Assembly: GCA_028023455.1 (NCBI GenBank)
Contig: JAQFVV010006635.1
Location: 62,001-126,000 of the forward strand
DNA from: Epiperipatus broadwayi
Lineage: Eukaryota > Onychophora > Udeonychophora > Euonychophora > Peripatidae
Direction: 5' to 3'
DNA: 64,000 bases
The notes under the pieces are model-generated. The model saw only the letters and a list, made by a program, of their open reading frames with translations. It did no database searches and was not told where the DNA came from. The position numbers and the translations under genes were made by a program. Below are positions 24,911-36,300 of the stretch, one piece after another; position 1 is the stretch's first letter, and the number at the start of each line of letters is the position of its first letter.

Positions 24911-25027
24911 GAGTAGGTACTAGATGGGGATTTTATGCACAAGCCTTCTGGCATCCATTGATTACTCTAGCTTGCACTGAGTGGCAATACATATAGAGAG
25001 TCTTACCTGTTTTAGAAATCATTATAA

Positions 25028-26065
25028 CTGTTTATTCATGTTTTTAAATGTAAGATGATAATTAAACAAGTTGAAAAAAGCTAATACTCCACAGAATATA
25101 AAGAATGAGATTAGTGAATACTATGACTCTAGTCAGCCTTCATGTAGAAGATGAATGACCTACAAATCAACATATCCTTATGGACAATTACCCCGTAGTT
25201 ACTGAAGATAATCAAAAACTTTAATTAACATTGGTGATTTGGTTTACCATAGTGTTTCTGCATCCACACCCATTTGGTTCTGAATCTTCACACAAATACA
25301 TAAAACCATGAATACAATTTCAGTTTTAAATTATTTGAAGTAAAACACTAATAAAAATAACACAAAAACTGAATGATATAATTACAAAATGGCAATATAG
25401 TAATTAACTATGAAGGAGAGAGATTACATGAATTGAACTTTTGAGAAAAAAATTAGCTAAAGGATTATTTATAATCTGTATATACAACTGCTTGTATTCA
25501 AAATTTATGAGCTCTTTTTTTTTTAAAAAAAAATTTCAACATGTAAATTAATGAAAACAAGAATATTGAATCTATAAATATGGATCTATTAGAAATTTTT
25601 GTATTATCTAGTATACTTGTATGTAGCCTAATGGTTTATCATTGATATTTTAAATTCTATATTATCCTTGTTGATTGGATCTATTATTATATCAAAATAT
25701 TTATATGTAGTTTTATTAGTAAATGGATCTTTTAAAAGATATTCAAGTTGTTTATATTTGTAATTAAATCTAATATAGTTTTCAGATTAATTAAGCAGTA
25801 AAATTTTTTCCAATGTTAATGAGAGATTTTTTAACTTAATGATTACTGAAACTTTAATTACTAGAGTTGTATTAACATTTGTCTAATTAGAATTGTTATA
25901 TTCTTTTAAACTTAAGTTTATTTCATATTTATATATATATACACACATCTTGTTAGTTATTTTAACTTTTAATGTTTTGTTTAAAAAATCTTAATGTTAA
26001 TGACTACATAATGTAAAATGCATTGTATTGGAATCAACATGAATTATTCTTATGTGTATAATTAT
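25028..26065. other. A+T-rich DNA, nothing recognised
   Basis: No gene or defined repeat seen. Confidence 0.6.
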
Positions 26066-26067
26066 AT

Positions 26068-26165
26068 ATCTTAATGTTAAGACTATAACTTTAAGACTAT
26101 GCAACTAAAATGCGACAGTAGGGACCTCTACAAATCTAGTCTTAAAGTTATAGCCTTAATATATA
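26068..26165. mobile_element. Small LINE-end fragment with inverted flanks
   Basis: Contains GCGACAGTAGGGACCTCT, nearly identical to the LINE coding segment at 59486-59504, enclosed by AAGACTATAACTTTAAGAC and its near-inverse GTCTTAAAGTTATAGCCTT. The latter also occurs at the 3' side of the 59-kb LINE. A rearranged scrap of that LINE. Confidence 0.5.
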
Positions 26166-26219
26166 TACTTATGTAATGAATATGCACTTTACAAATTATT
26201 AATTACATCTTAATGTTGT

Positions 26220-27510
26220 AAATATTTAATTTTATTTGCAGAGATAGTATGTAATTTAGACAGTAAGGATTTTTCATCCAAAACATGTGTTGCACTATTT
26301 TTATAATATCTCAATAATGTCTTGTTAAGTATTGAGGAAACTCTCAAACTAAGACACAAGATAAAGACTTTAGAATAGATAAGAATAGCTGTCTTATCTT
26401 TAAACTTATTTTCTAGTTATATAAGCCAATCTAAAGCATCTCAGTTTAAGAGCATGAAAATGTTTTTCTTTTCATTTTACTTCCATTATTTTCTTTCTGC
26501 ATATTACCTCTTATAAATCTTTATATTTACTACATGTTAATACTTGGAAATATTAGAAATTATGTAAAATTTAATTTTATTTGCCAGCATAGGGATAGTA
26601 TGTGATTTAGATAGTAAGGATTTTTTATCCTAAAACATGTGCTATACTGTTTTTATAATATCTCAACAATGTCTAATTGAATATTGAGGAAACTCTCAAA
26701 CTAAGATACAAGATAGAGACTTTAGAAAAGATAAAAGTGACCATCTTATCTTTAAACCTACTTTCTAGTTATATTAGCCAATCTAAAACTTAGTTTTTAA
26801 AATGTGAAGATGTTTCTCTGTTCGCTTTACTTCCATTTTTTTTCCTGCATATTTGTCACAAAATCTTTAGCTTTACTACAGGTTAATAATCTAAAAATTT
26901 CATGAGAGTTAATATGCAGAAAGAAAATAATGAAAGTAAAGTGAACAGAAAAACATCTTCACACTCTTAAACTGAGAAGCTTTAGATTGACCTATATAAC
27001 TAGAAATAGATTTAGAGATAAGACTGCCACTCTTACCTTTTTTAAAGTTTCTATCTTAGTTTAACAGTTTCCTCAATAATTACCAAGTCATTGTTGAGAT
27101 ATTATAAAAACAGTTCAGTGCATGTGTTAGGATAAAAAATCCTTTCTGTTTACATTAGATACTGTCTGTTTACTAGCAAATAAAATTAAATATTACATAA
27201 TTTCTAATATTTCCAAGTATTAGCACATAGTAAAACTAAAAATTTCATGAGAGTTATATGCAGAAAGAAAATAATGGAAGTAAAGTAAACAGAAAAACAT
27301 CTTCATGCTCTTAAACTGAGATACTTTACATCAGCCTATATAATTAGAAAGTAGGTTTAAAGATAAAATACCATTCTTATTTTTTCTAAAGTCTCTATCT
27401 TGCCTTAGTTTGATGGTTTCCTCAATACTTAACAAGACATGGTTGAGATATTATAAAAACAGTACAGTGCATGTGTTAGGAGGAAAACTCCTTACTGTCT
27501 CAATATCTTA
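26220..27510. repeat. Family C: four copies, two per orientation
   Basis: About 26220-26540 and 26570-26860 run forward; 26895-27190 and 27235-27500 run in reverse. Shared blocks include ACAGTAAGGA, TTATAATATCTCAA, TTGAGGAAACTCTCAAACTAAG and TTTACTTCCATTATTTTC. The result is a ~1.3-kb compound palindrome without coding capacity. Confidence 0.8.
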
Positions 27511-28214
27511 ATGTTTAAAAATCATTATAACAATAAAAAAGTTAAAGTTAATTCTGTTAAATAGGTGGCAATCAGCAGTGAAGTATCACTAATGGTGAAA
27601 AAATGTTATCATCCAGTCATACTGCCTTCTGCCTAGTTGCTTCAAATTTAACTAATTTAACACACATGCACATACACATATATGATAATTCAACTAAGCA
27701 ATTTAATCTAAACTTTTTGTCATTAATTCACATTTTAAAGACTTATTTAGGAAGTAATAATTAAAATGTTGTTTCATTATGTAATAAGTTATGTTGAATA
27801 ACTATTATTTGATAACTGTCATGTTATATTCAAGTTTGTTTTGTGTATATTTTTATATATAAAAAACAAACAGTAATACATCATCTGATCATCCATACCA
27901 TGTGATGGCACTGTTTCTATGCTAAAGCACAGAAATATGCTGTTTACAAGGCTGCTCATAGATCTTATGGCCTGTAAACTGTTCAAACACTAAGATGTTG
28001 AAGTTCACCCTTACTCCAACATTTCTAGCATGTTGAACTTGTTTTTTTTTTAATATTATGTATACTTTTGCTTAAAAAAAAACCAAATATATTAAGCAAA
28101 TATTTTATTTAATACAATTTAGTATAGGAATGAACTTTATTTATGTTTATTGTCAATTTATATTCATCTTACAATTATATTGAAACATGGACTTGAAAAA
28201 AAAATTAGCTTAAG
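27511..28214. other. A+T-rich DNA, nothing recognised
   Basis: No gene or defined repeat seen. Confidence 0.6.
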
Positions 28215-28286
28215 ATGATAATGATGATGATGATGATGATGATAATAATAATAATGATAATAATAATAATAATAATAATAATAATT
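28215..28286. repeat. Compound (ATG)n(ATA)n microsatellite
   Basis: Runs of GATGAT merge into AATAAT. Confidence 0.95.
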
Positions 28287-28384
28287 AAAAAAAGCAATTA
28301 TAAAACAATTTTTAAGTTTGAAGTATTGAGAAGCCTTCATTCTTTTTTAATTTTTTTTTTTTTTGTAAATTTTTTACTTCCATT

Positions 28385-29115
28385 TCTTTTTATCTTCAAT
28401 AGCAAACTTTCCATACAGTAGTGTCACCCAGTGCAAACCTTAGTAATCAATGATGCAGAAAGATTTGTGAATAAAATCCCATCTAGTGTCTACTAATCTA
28501 ATATTCTCACATTAATTTCTAGCTTGTGGCTTTCATCAGTGAAGAGTTTTTGGATTTGAGAGCACTGCATCTAAATCTAAGCATCTAATGCATCCCTCCA
28601 GAAGCCACCTTTTACCTATTTAGTTAACTATAAAGCTAGAAGCTCAACATGAAAAGAAATTAATATTTTCAATTCACACACATATGTATATACATCATCA
28701 TCATCATTATCAACCATTATCAATCCACTGCAGGATGAAGGTCTCTCCAAGTTTAATCCATCTTCTCCGATCTTTAGCTTCTCTTTTCCACATCACCCCT
28801 GCACACTTTCTTATTTCATCCATCCATCTCACATGTGGTCTCTTTCTGGGTCTTTTACAATCTCTTGGAATCCAGTTTAAAATTTCAATTGTCCATCTAT
28901 TATCATCTCTTCTAACAATATGAGCACAGTTCAACATCTATAAATTTTGGTATTTTTGCTTTATCAATAACCACAGTCACCATCATCTCATAGGCAGAAA
29001 TGGTATAAAACCACCAAAACATTATATGATCACCATTTCCTATACTTACTCAAGCTATTATTAACAGTAGAAAACTTTCCATAGAGTAGTGCCACCCAAT
29101 ACAAGCATTAATAAT
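28385..29115 (-). mobile_element. Old family B copy split by a LINE end
   Basis: 28385-28675 and about 28940-29115 match consecutive parts of the family B monomer in reverse orientation; 28676-28935 between them is a LINE 3' end. The hammerhead region (28494-28558, minus) keeps CTGATGA and GAAA but the cleavage triplet and stems are mutated. Confidence 0.65.
28676..28937 (-). pseudogene. LINE 3' end fragment, RTE-like
   Basis: The minus-strand frame 28937-28710 is intact and reads HIVRRDDNRWTIEILNWIPR, then KRPRKRP, RWMDEI and a final GETFILQWIDNG. This is the conserved C-terminal tail of a LINE polyprotein. It ends in a GATAATGATGATGATG tail, a typical RTE-type microsatellite 3' end. A 5'-truncated insertion. 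Confidence 0.8.
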
Positions 29116-30579
29116 CAATAGATATAGAAAGATTTTTTTTAGAAATCTTTTTTTTTTTTTTTCAGAAATTTGTCTTTTAGTTTTAAACAATATACCATTA
29201 TTATTATCAGATTCCATAAAATTCCTGAAGATCATGTAAATAATATTTTCTAGAATATCTGATTTTTCAGGCTTTTCAACATGTTACACATTCATTATTG
29301 TGAAATTTGTTTCCTCATTGTTAAGCCATACTAATGATTAATGATAATATTTACAGAACTACAAAATGTTAATTTAATACAAACAATATAGTTATTAATA
29401 ACTATACTCTATTTTGAGAGAGAAAAGGAACTAAAAATAAGTTATTTTAGAATTGTAAAAAGTTTGTAGTAATATTAAATAATAAAAATTGTAAGTTTTT
29501 TCTATAAATTTTATTATGCACATATTTGTGTCATAAAAAATAAATAGAAAAGAAATAAAGGTACATAAATTAATATCACATGACTCTAGAAGATGCTACA
29601 AGTTTATTAAATAACTAACACGTGAGAATATTTAAAGAGTTTCATCATCTCATTGCCAATATCATTCAATAGAAACCACAAATAAATATAACCAATTTAA
29701 AATTGAGCACTGTACAATATTATATATATGACAAGATAATTGTAAATTCCGAAAATATTTTAAATCACATTATCTGTATGCAATAATATGGAGCTTAATA
29801 AGTTTATGACAAGACTCTAAACTGATCAGAGAGTGACAGTCAATAGCAAACTTTTTAATATTTTAATCTTTAAAATGTATAGTTAAAGTACGTAAATAAA
29901 TCTTAAGTTTAATCTTATTATTATATAATTTATAGAACCCATTTTAATGTGTATATGTTTGATTAATATACACATTAAAGATCAATGTACTGACTATCAT
30001 TATTTATGTGTATTCTCTGAGTTTTGATTTACATTCCAAAGACATTAAAGAGAAGCCTATTTCAGAATGAAATATATTTTGTGTTAAGCTGGTGATTAGT
30101 AAGCCCTTCTTGAATAAACACAATGCCATCTAAGAATCATTATTTTATTCCATAAATATAAAATCATTTTATAATAAATCTCGATTGGTTAATTAATTCA
30201 TTTAATGTAGAATTAAATCTAATCTTTGATGTAATTCATATCAAACAAATCTGTATATCCATAAAGCATATTAAACAACAATTCAATACAATACCCAAAA
30301 ATATGTGAATAATAAGAATGCAAAATATGTTTTCTCTAAACAATCCATAAATATGTATATTAAATATTTTAATATTGTAAAATTCACACTGTAGTTTTAA
30401 AAGTTAATATATTAAAACAAATTGTATTTAAAGCATTGCAAACTATTAATAAATATCAAGTATTAAGTAACTATAGGAAGAGCTTTATATACATCAACTT
30501 TCCCATAAATTAAGTTTTGCAATAGAAACATCACAACTTGGCAACAAAGAAGCATTTCATCAACAGTACATACTTATAG
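29116..30579. other. A+T-rich DNA, nothing recognised
   Basis: Only a small hairpin (TTTAATGTGTATA / TATACACATTAAA near 29943-29979) noted. Confidence 0.6.
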
Positions 30580-31048
30580 TGAGTTTTGCCTGTTTTAACA
30601 ATAGTTATACACAAGCATAAGACATGGTGGTCATGTGATGTTTATTGGCTTAAAACCAATCCTGCCTAATAGGATAGTGATTGCTATGGTTATTAAAGAA
30701 CCAAAGACACCAAAATGTATGGGTACTGAACTGAGTTCAGACCCATATGACTATATAAGCTAATGGGCTTGGAATGAAAACATTAAAGTTTAAGACTCAT
30801 AGTTTTGTAGTTAAGTGGAGATAAAAGGCAGCTGCTGGAGGGTTGCATTTGATCCTAAGATCTAGGTGCAGTGCTCTCAGATCCAAGGTTCCTCACTGAT
30901 GAAGGCCACAAGCCAGAAACTAGTCTGGGGATATTGGATGAGTAGATACTAGATGGGGATTTTAACAACAAGCCTTCTGGTATCCATTGATTATTCTAGC
31001 TTGCTGTGTGTGGCAATACGTATATTGAGTTTTGCCTGTTTTAACAAT
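30580..31048 (+). mobile_element. Family B single monomer with intact ribozyme
   Basis: One complete unit plus a short overlap: GAGTTTTGCCTGTTTTAACA occurs at both ends, about 446 bp apart. It contains ACTGAACTGAGTTCAGACCC and the best-preserved hammerhead in the window. Confidence 0.8.
30881..30939 (+). ncRNA. Type I hammerhead ribozyme candidate, best copy
   Basis: Distal stem I ATCCAA (30881-30886) pairs with TTGGAT (30934-30939). Proximal stem I CCTCA (30891-30895) pairs with TGGGG (30926-30930). The internal loop between them (GGTT/ATA) is where the stem II loop usually docks. Core CTGATGA is at 30896-30902. Stem II GGC/GCC (30904-30906 / 30912-30914) carries loop CACAA, with one A-A mismatch next to the core. 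GAAA is at 30916-30919. Stem III is two pairs (AC/GT) around TA. The triplet is GTC, cleavage after 30925. All core bases match the hammerhead consensus; the mismatch at the base of stem II may lower activity. Confidence 0.8.
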
Positions 31049-31061
31049 AAAAATTTTTTAA

Positions 31062-31128
31062 CCGACCTACTCTCCTTCGCCAGGAGGTGGATTCTCTCCC
31101 CCCCCCGTGGGGCGGGGGGGGGGGGGAA
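31062..31128. other. Isolated G/C-rich patch with poly-C and poly-G
   Basis: ACCGACC..CTTCGCCAGGAGG, then nine C, GTGGGGC and a run of about 14 G. It abuts the family B monomer. The plus strand could form a hairpin or quadruplex. Origin unknown; an assembly artefact is possible. Confidence 0.7.
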
Positions 31129-31290
31129 CAGTAAAAATTGTGATTTAAAAAAAAAAAAATTATTCCCTTTGTTCAGCACGCAAAATAATACACAAAAAGA
31201 GGATATCTTTTTTACTTTCATAATTATCTTTAGTAGATTAGAATAAAATTTATGATAAAAGTTTTATTTTTTATTAATAAAAAAAAAATG

Positions 31291-31400
31291 TCAAGCGTTG
31301 TTGACCGAGAGGTCATCGCAGCTGCCTTGCAAGCAAGTAGTTGGTTGCAGACGGTTGTGAGATCGCGTCCCGGCCGATGCTATGACATATGAAAAAAAAA
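31291..31400 (+). mobile_element. tRNA-derived SINE copy
   Basis: Starts TCAAGCGTTGTTGACCGAGA, has anticodon-like stem around CTTGCAA, a B box GAGATCGCGTCCC and ends GCCGATGCTATGACATATG plus poly(A). The most diverged of the four copies in the T arm. Confidence 0.85.
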
Positions 31401-31461
31401 ATAATGGAAAAAAATATGGAGCATTTTGATATAATGTGATCCTACACTATTACATATATAT

Positions 31462-31660
31462 AATAATAATAATAATAAACATAATAAATATAACGGTAAT
31501 TAATTATCATATACAACCTTTCAATTCGCAAAAGTTATAATTCCTAGGAATTAACCGAAAGTACTTCTGCGGATTGAAAGACTGTATATAATAGTTAATT
31601 ATCATTATATTTATTATTTTTATTGTTATTACAATAGTTTTTTAATTAACGGACATTTTA
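31462..31660. mobile_element. Foldback with GAAAGTACTTCT hairpin
   Basis: AATATAACGGTAATTAATTATCATATA pairs with the right-hand TATATAATAGTTAATTATCATTATATT region. Inner arms CTTTCAATTCGC/GCGGATTGAAAG enclose hairpin GTTA..ATTCC/GGAATTAAC and then CGAAAGTACTTCT. Related to 40740-41430 by the flank TTAATTAACGGACATTTTAT. Confidence 0.7.
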
Positions 31661-32087
31661 TTTATATATATATATATACACACAGAGTTTAGATTTCATT
31701 TTCTAATTAATAGAAAAAAAAACCTTTGTAGAGACTAAAAAATAATTTGTTAGAAAAGTATTATTTAGTTATTACAAAATTGTGGAATTTTTTACAATGA
31801 GTTTCTGTTTTTCTCTATTGCAATATTTATATTCTCATGAAAATCTGGTTTTCAACCAAAAAGAATAATCTTAACTATATATCGTCTATTAAGAATTAAG
31901 ATTTCATTATTGTGAATAAATGTGGTTAATTTCAAATATTTTATTCTATTTTAAAATATTAGATACTTTTCATGTGTAACATAAAAAAAATCATTTGAAG
32001 ATGGTTATTGGAGTATAAATGTTTGAAATTATGTAGATTACATATTTAATTATGCACAAAAGCACTAACCTCAACTAATAAAAATTA

Positions 32088-32350
32088 AAACAGGTAAAAC
32101 TCACTATACGTATTGCCACACACAGCAAGCTAGATCCTAAGATCTAGGTGCAGTACTCAAGGTCACAAGCCAGAAACTAGTCTGGGAATATTGGATGAAT
32201 AGGCACTAGATGGGAATTTTATGCACAAGCCTTCTGGCATCCGTTGATTACTCTAGCTTGCTATGTGTGGCACTATGTATAGTGAGTTTTACCTGTTTTA
32301 AAACAGTTATACACAAGCATAAGAAGTGGTAGTCATGTGATGTTTATTGG
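32088..32350 (+). mobile_element. Family B truncated copy with 13-bp target duplication
   Basis: Flanked by CTAATAAAAATTA at 32075-32087 and 32351-32363. The first ~45 bp are inverted relative to the rest, giving the same head-to-head join just before TCCTAAGATCTAGG as in the 23.4-25.0 kb array. About 20 bases including CTGATGA are deleted from its hammerhead, leaving GAAACTAGTC. Confidence 0.85.
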
Positions 32351-32863
32351 CTAATAAAAATTACATATGTTAATGTGATATATTCAAAAAAGTTTTAATA
32401 GTAGTGTCTGTGCTAACTTATTTTAAATTTAAAAGATTTATATTGCATTCTGTTATCAACTTCTAAAACATGTTTTATATATATATTGTTTAAAAATCCT
32501 ACATGAAAGTTTACTTTATGCCTTACAATTTCTAAAATTTATTTTTAACTATTCCTTTTTTATTCAGCTTTAGAACGTGAAATGTGCACCTTCACTAGTC
32601 TTTAGTCTTATTAGGCTTTCCAAATTAATGAGATGAGAAATTTTTAATGTTCAAAAATTTTGAAATTAAAAGTATTCAGTACTAGCTGCAAAACTTTTTA
32701 TCGGCAGAAATTATAAAGTAGTTTTATAAATTCCCAAAAAAATATTTCAAAACATATTACATTATTCTATTACTTTCAATAACTTGATATTAAATGAGTT
32801 TGATCTGTAATTGGAATATAATAATGAAAATAGTCAAAATAAGAGTCATAGATCACATGACCC

Positions 32864-33082
32864 TATAAACAATGAGGATTTCCAATTACTCAACAAGCTT
32901 TGTGATAAATGCTTAGCTAGAGAAGATCTGAACTTATCCTAGCACCTCTCTGAGGAGCGCCAGGGCATGAAACCAAGGGCAGAGATTGGAAGAGGGGGTC
33001 CTGACAGATATTTTAAATGCTTTCTCTAGCTAAGCATTTATCACAAAGCTTGTTGAGGAATTGACAATCCTCATTGTTTATA
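32864..33082. mobile_element. Foldback/MITE, ~70-bp terminal inverted repeats
   Basis: TATAAACAATGAGGATT at the left is inverted as AATCCTCATTGTTTATA at the right; pairing continues through CAACAAGCTTTGTGATAAATGC and CTAGCTAAGC. The centre (about 32935-33000) is unusually G-rich. TA ends suggest a Tc1/mariner-type element. Confidence 0.9.
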
Positions 33083-33239
33083 ATAATGCAAAATTTGTAA
33101 TTTATATCTAAAGATTCATTTGTACTATAATTATACTACTTATGTTCACATTAAAAAATTCATTTTAAAATAATGTTTTGATCTTGTATTCTAATTTCAA
33201 AGTGTATTTTATTTGAAGTGTGATAATATTTTAATTACA

Positions 33240-33330
33240 TCGAGAGGTCAGCGACAGCTGCTTTACAAGCAGTTGTCCCGGGGTTAGCAGGTTCGCTTTC
33301 CGGCTGATGCTATGACACATGGGAAAAAAA
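33240..33330 (+). mobile_element. tRNA-derived SINE copy, 5' truncated
   Basis: Begins inside the D arm (CGAGAGGTCAGCGACAGC), keeps anticodon stem CTGC/GCAG around TTTACAA, B box GGTTCGCTTTCC and tail GCTGATGCTATGACACATG plus A-run. Confidence 0.85.
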
Positions 33331-36300
33331 CTATCCAATAATTTTCATTCTACATGCTTTTGATTATCAGTCAAATTTAAAGTAATATACTCAATTTTAG
33401 AAAACAAAACTAAGATAATAATATATTATTTATCTCCAACACACATGTTTATAATTGAATATTAATGTTAGAGAGGACAATGTTTAAGAAAAAAACCCAA
33501 TTAGAGACTTGGAAGATAATTGATATGAAGATAGCATTTCTTGAAAGAATAGAATAATATAGTAATGTTGAAAAAGATAAATGAAAAATAACATTACTGA
33601 GAAAGTTTGTAATGGAAAGTAAACTAAGTTGGTTATACAATTAGAAAAAAAATTATGTTTGAAAGTACTGTAGAAAGAAAGCTGATATTTTTAAGGAGAA
33701 AAAGACTAATAAGTATTTAAAGGATAGAACTAAACAGAACACTTAACAAAAATAGACTACTTTGATAGAAGGATCTACATATGAAAAGTAGTTTAAATCT
33801 TTCGTTTTGGTTTAAAAATAACATTATAATTGCTAAGTTATTAACATATATATATTTTGGAAAATGTTCATTGAAATATCACAAGAATATAAGATAAAAG
33901 GCAGGCATTTTTGTGAAGCTTCTTACCAATTGTTGCATTATTAAAATTAATATTTCTATTCCTTTAAAATTCGTGAATTAATGCTTTGTTTGAGATCTTA
34001 ATATATTTTGAGACTTGAATATAAATCCAATTCCAAACCTGACTTGCTTTTAAATGTTGAGATACTACAAATATATTCACAAAGTGGCAAGCAATAACAA
34101 ACTGATGATGAAGAAACATCATTTATTGAATGTTTGTAATATATAATTGCCTAATCATCCTTTTAGCAGTGACCTTCGCATACAGTACATAATCTTTTAA
34201 TATATTCAAATTCATAAATATCAGTTAAGCCTAATTTTTTAAAAATTTATTCTTAAATATAAAAACAAAAAGTTATTAGAAATACTGTATTTAATTGTGA
34301 TAAAAATGTAATTAAACTTATATTTATTCTTACCATGAAGAACAATATTATTCAATCATAGATGTACTGTTGTATGTCAAGAATGCAAGTAAGATAATAT
34401 TAAGGTATAATTAAAATGTTTGTACATTTATGTGAACATAAACTGTTTATCATAAAATCTATATATGTGTCTATATATACTCTCACCAAAAGACAATTGT
34501 CTATTCTAGAAATTAATACCTTTCTCATCACTATTTTTTTTTGTGGATGTTGAAGAGATCTTTATTCTGCAGTGTTGTTTTTAGGAATGATATATGTTAT
34601 TTAAATATGAATGGCTGCAGTAATTACACATGTATATAATCAACCTAGATGTTTTAAACTTTTCATAGCATTATGTGACATTAAAAGTCAAATCAGTTAT
34701 TTTGCAGGACACATGTTTCAGGGGTAGCCTACTTTTCAACTGTTTAGAAAGAAGTCCAACTTCTATGCCAATATAGTAACGTCATTTTTATATTAACAGA
34801 GCAAGTATGATCAACTTTCTCTTAAAGTGTAACTAATTAATTTAGCTGTCTAATTCAGCATAGCCGAAATAAGTATGGCTTATTAATATACAAGGGATAA
34901 TTGTATTGTTCATTTTTATTAAAATTTTGAACACCTAATTAGATATATTGATATACACTGTATTGATTTAAATCATCAAATTAATTATTTATGTTTTAAT
35001 TAGCAAGTCAAGCATCGTGTATTATTAATATAAGAATGATATTTCTGTATTTATGTTGAATTGAACTTTTCTCCATGTAGTTGAAAATGGTTTTTCCTAA
35101 AACACATATAGATGGCAGACTGATCAGTTTGGGGTTTTTTTTAATGTCATATAGCTACTAATAAAAACAGCATAACATTATTCCCTCAATTATTTACATA
35201 TTTAACAATAAAGCCATTTACTATTATATCATAAGAATATTTCATATTATTTCAATATTAAATAAAATACATTTGAAAAACTATTATCATATCATGTTTC
35301 TAGATCAGGTGAGATTCCAACATTAAAATGACAAATTACAGAATATCATTCAATAGATCAAATTAACATTTTTTTTTTTTTTACTTTCCTTAGTTGGGAA
35401 ATTGATCAAGAAATCTTAAGATCTAGAATCCCACTTCCTTGGTAAAGTTAGCAGAGCAAAATATTGTATACACTGAGTATAACTCATTCTTTTCCATTTA
35501 TTTTTTTACCGAAAATGTGGTAACAAAGATGCGTACTATTTTTTATAACTACTAGTATAAATTTAACAGAATATATAAGGTATTTATATCCATCAATTAA
35601 AGGCAGTGTATGTATCTAAACGCACGTATATTTATTTGTCTTTTTAAAAATATTACTTTTTCCAATTAAATATATATTTTTTTCCTTTTTATATTTATCT
35701 TGAAAAATAATTCATGTTTATTCAAAGATGTAAAAATAAAATTACTTAATTATACTGTAATTATCAAACTGTGAATAAAAATCTCAAGCCTTTGTTTGAA
35801 TGTCAAACGTAATATTGGCGTTAGAATTAACAGGAGTTTTCGCTGCAAATTTTCCGCATCACATCATTTATACTCTTTTTTTTTTTTTTACAACTAGAAA
35901 TTTAAGAAAATCAGCAATTCTATAAAACGATTTAAAATAATTCAAAATGATTGCGAACAATTTTAAATTTAATATCAAAATCAATAATTTTTTAATTAAA
36001 AAATTTAATTAGTAAAACATTATCGAAATAATACACCTGCATAGACACCAATATATATATACATAAAATGCACACACACATATACTGCTTTAAATTAATT
36101 TCTGACATTCAGATTAGGCTTAAAAGATTTTATACATCGTATAACAATTGTAAAGCACACACAGAGAAACATATTTTTTAAATGCTTTCTACTTTTATTT
36201 TTAAAATAAACCTGAAATAAAGAATTGCCCCTAAATGCCAGAGATAACATTAGTGCACGTATTAAGTGCTAACTAAGCGAAATAGAGGGCGCTGGGAGCT

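Larger units (their letters stand above)
23392..25012 (+). mobile_element. Family B retrozyme-like array with 15-bp target duplication
   Basis: The whole block is flanked by the 15-bp direct repeat TAGAAATCATTATAA (23377-23391 and 25013-25027), so it inserted as one unit. From about 23960 rightwards it holds three plus-strand monomers, with predicted ribozyme cleavage points at 24034, 24459 and 24896 (425 and 437 bp apart). From 23392 to about 23960 it is in the opposite orientation, giving a head-to-head junction. No protein is encoded. Confidence 0.85.

Noticed and set aside
30953-31246. 97-codon frame through the G/C-rich patch
   Set aside because: It spans the end of a repeat, a homopolymer patch and poly-A; the opposite strand is also open, as expected by chance.
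34095-34125. CTGATGATGAAGAAAC as a possible hammerhead core
   Set aside because: No stem II can form and the flanks are not complementary.
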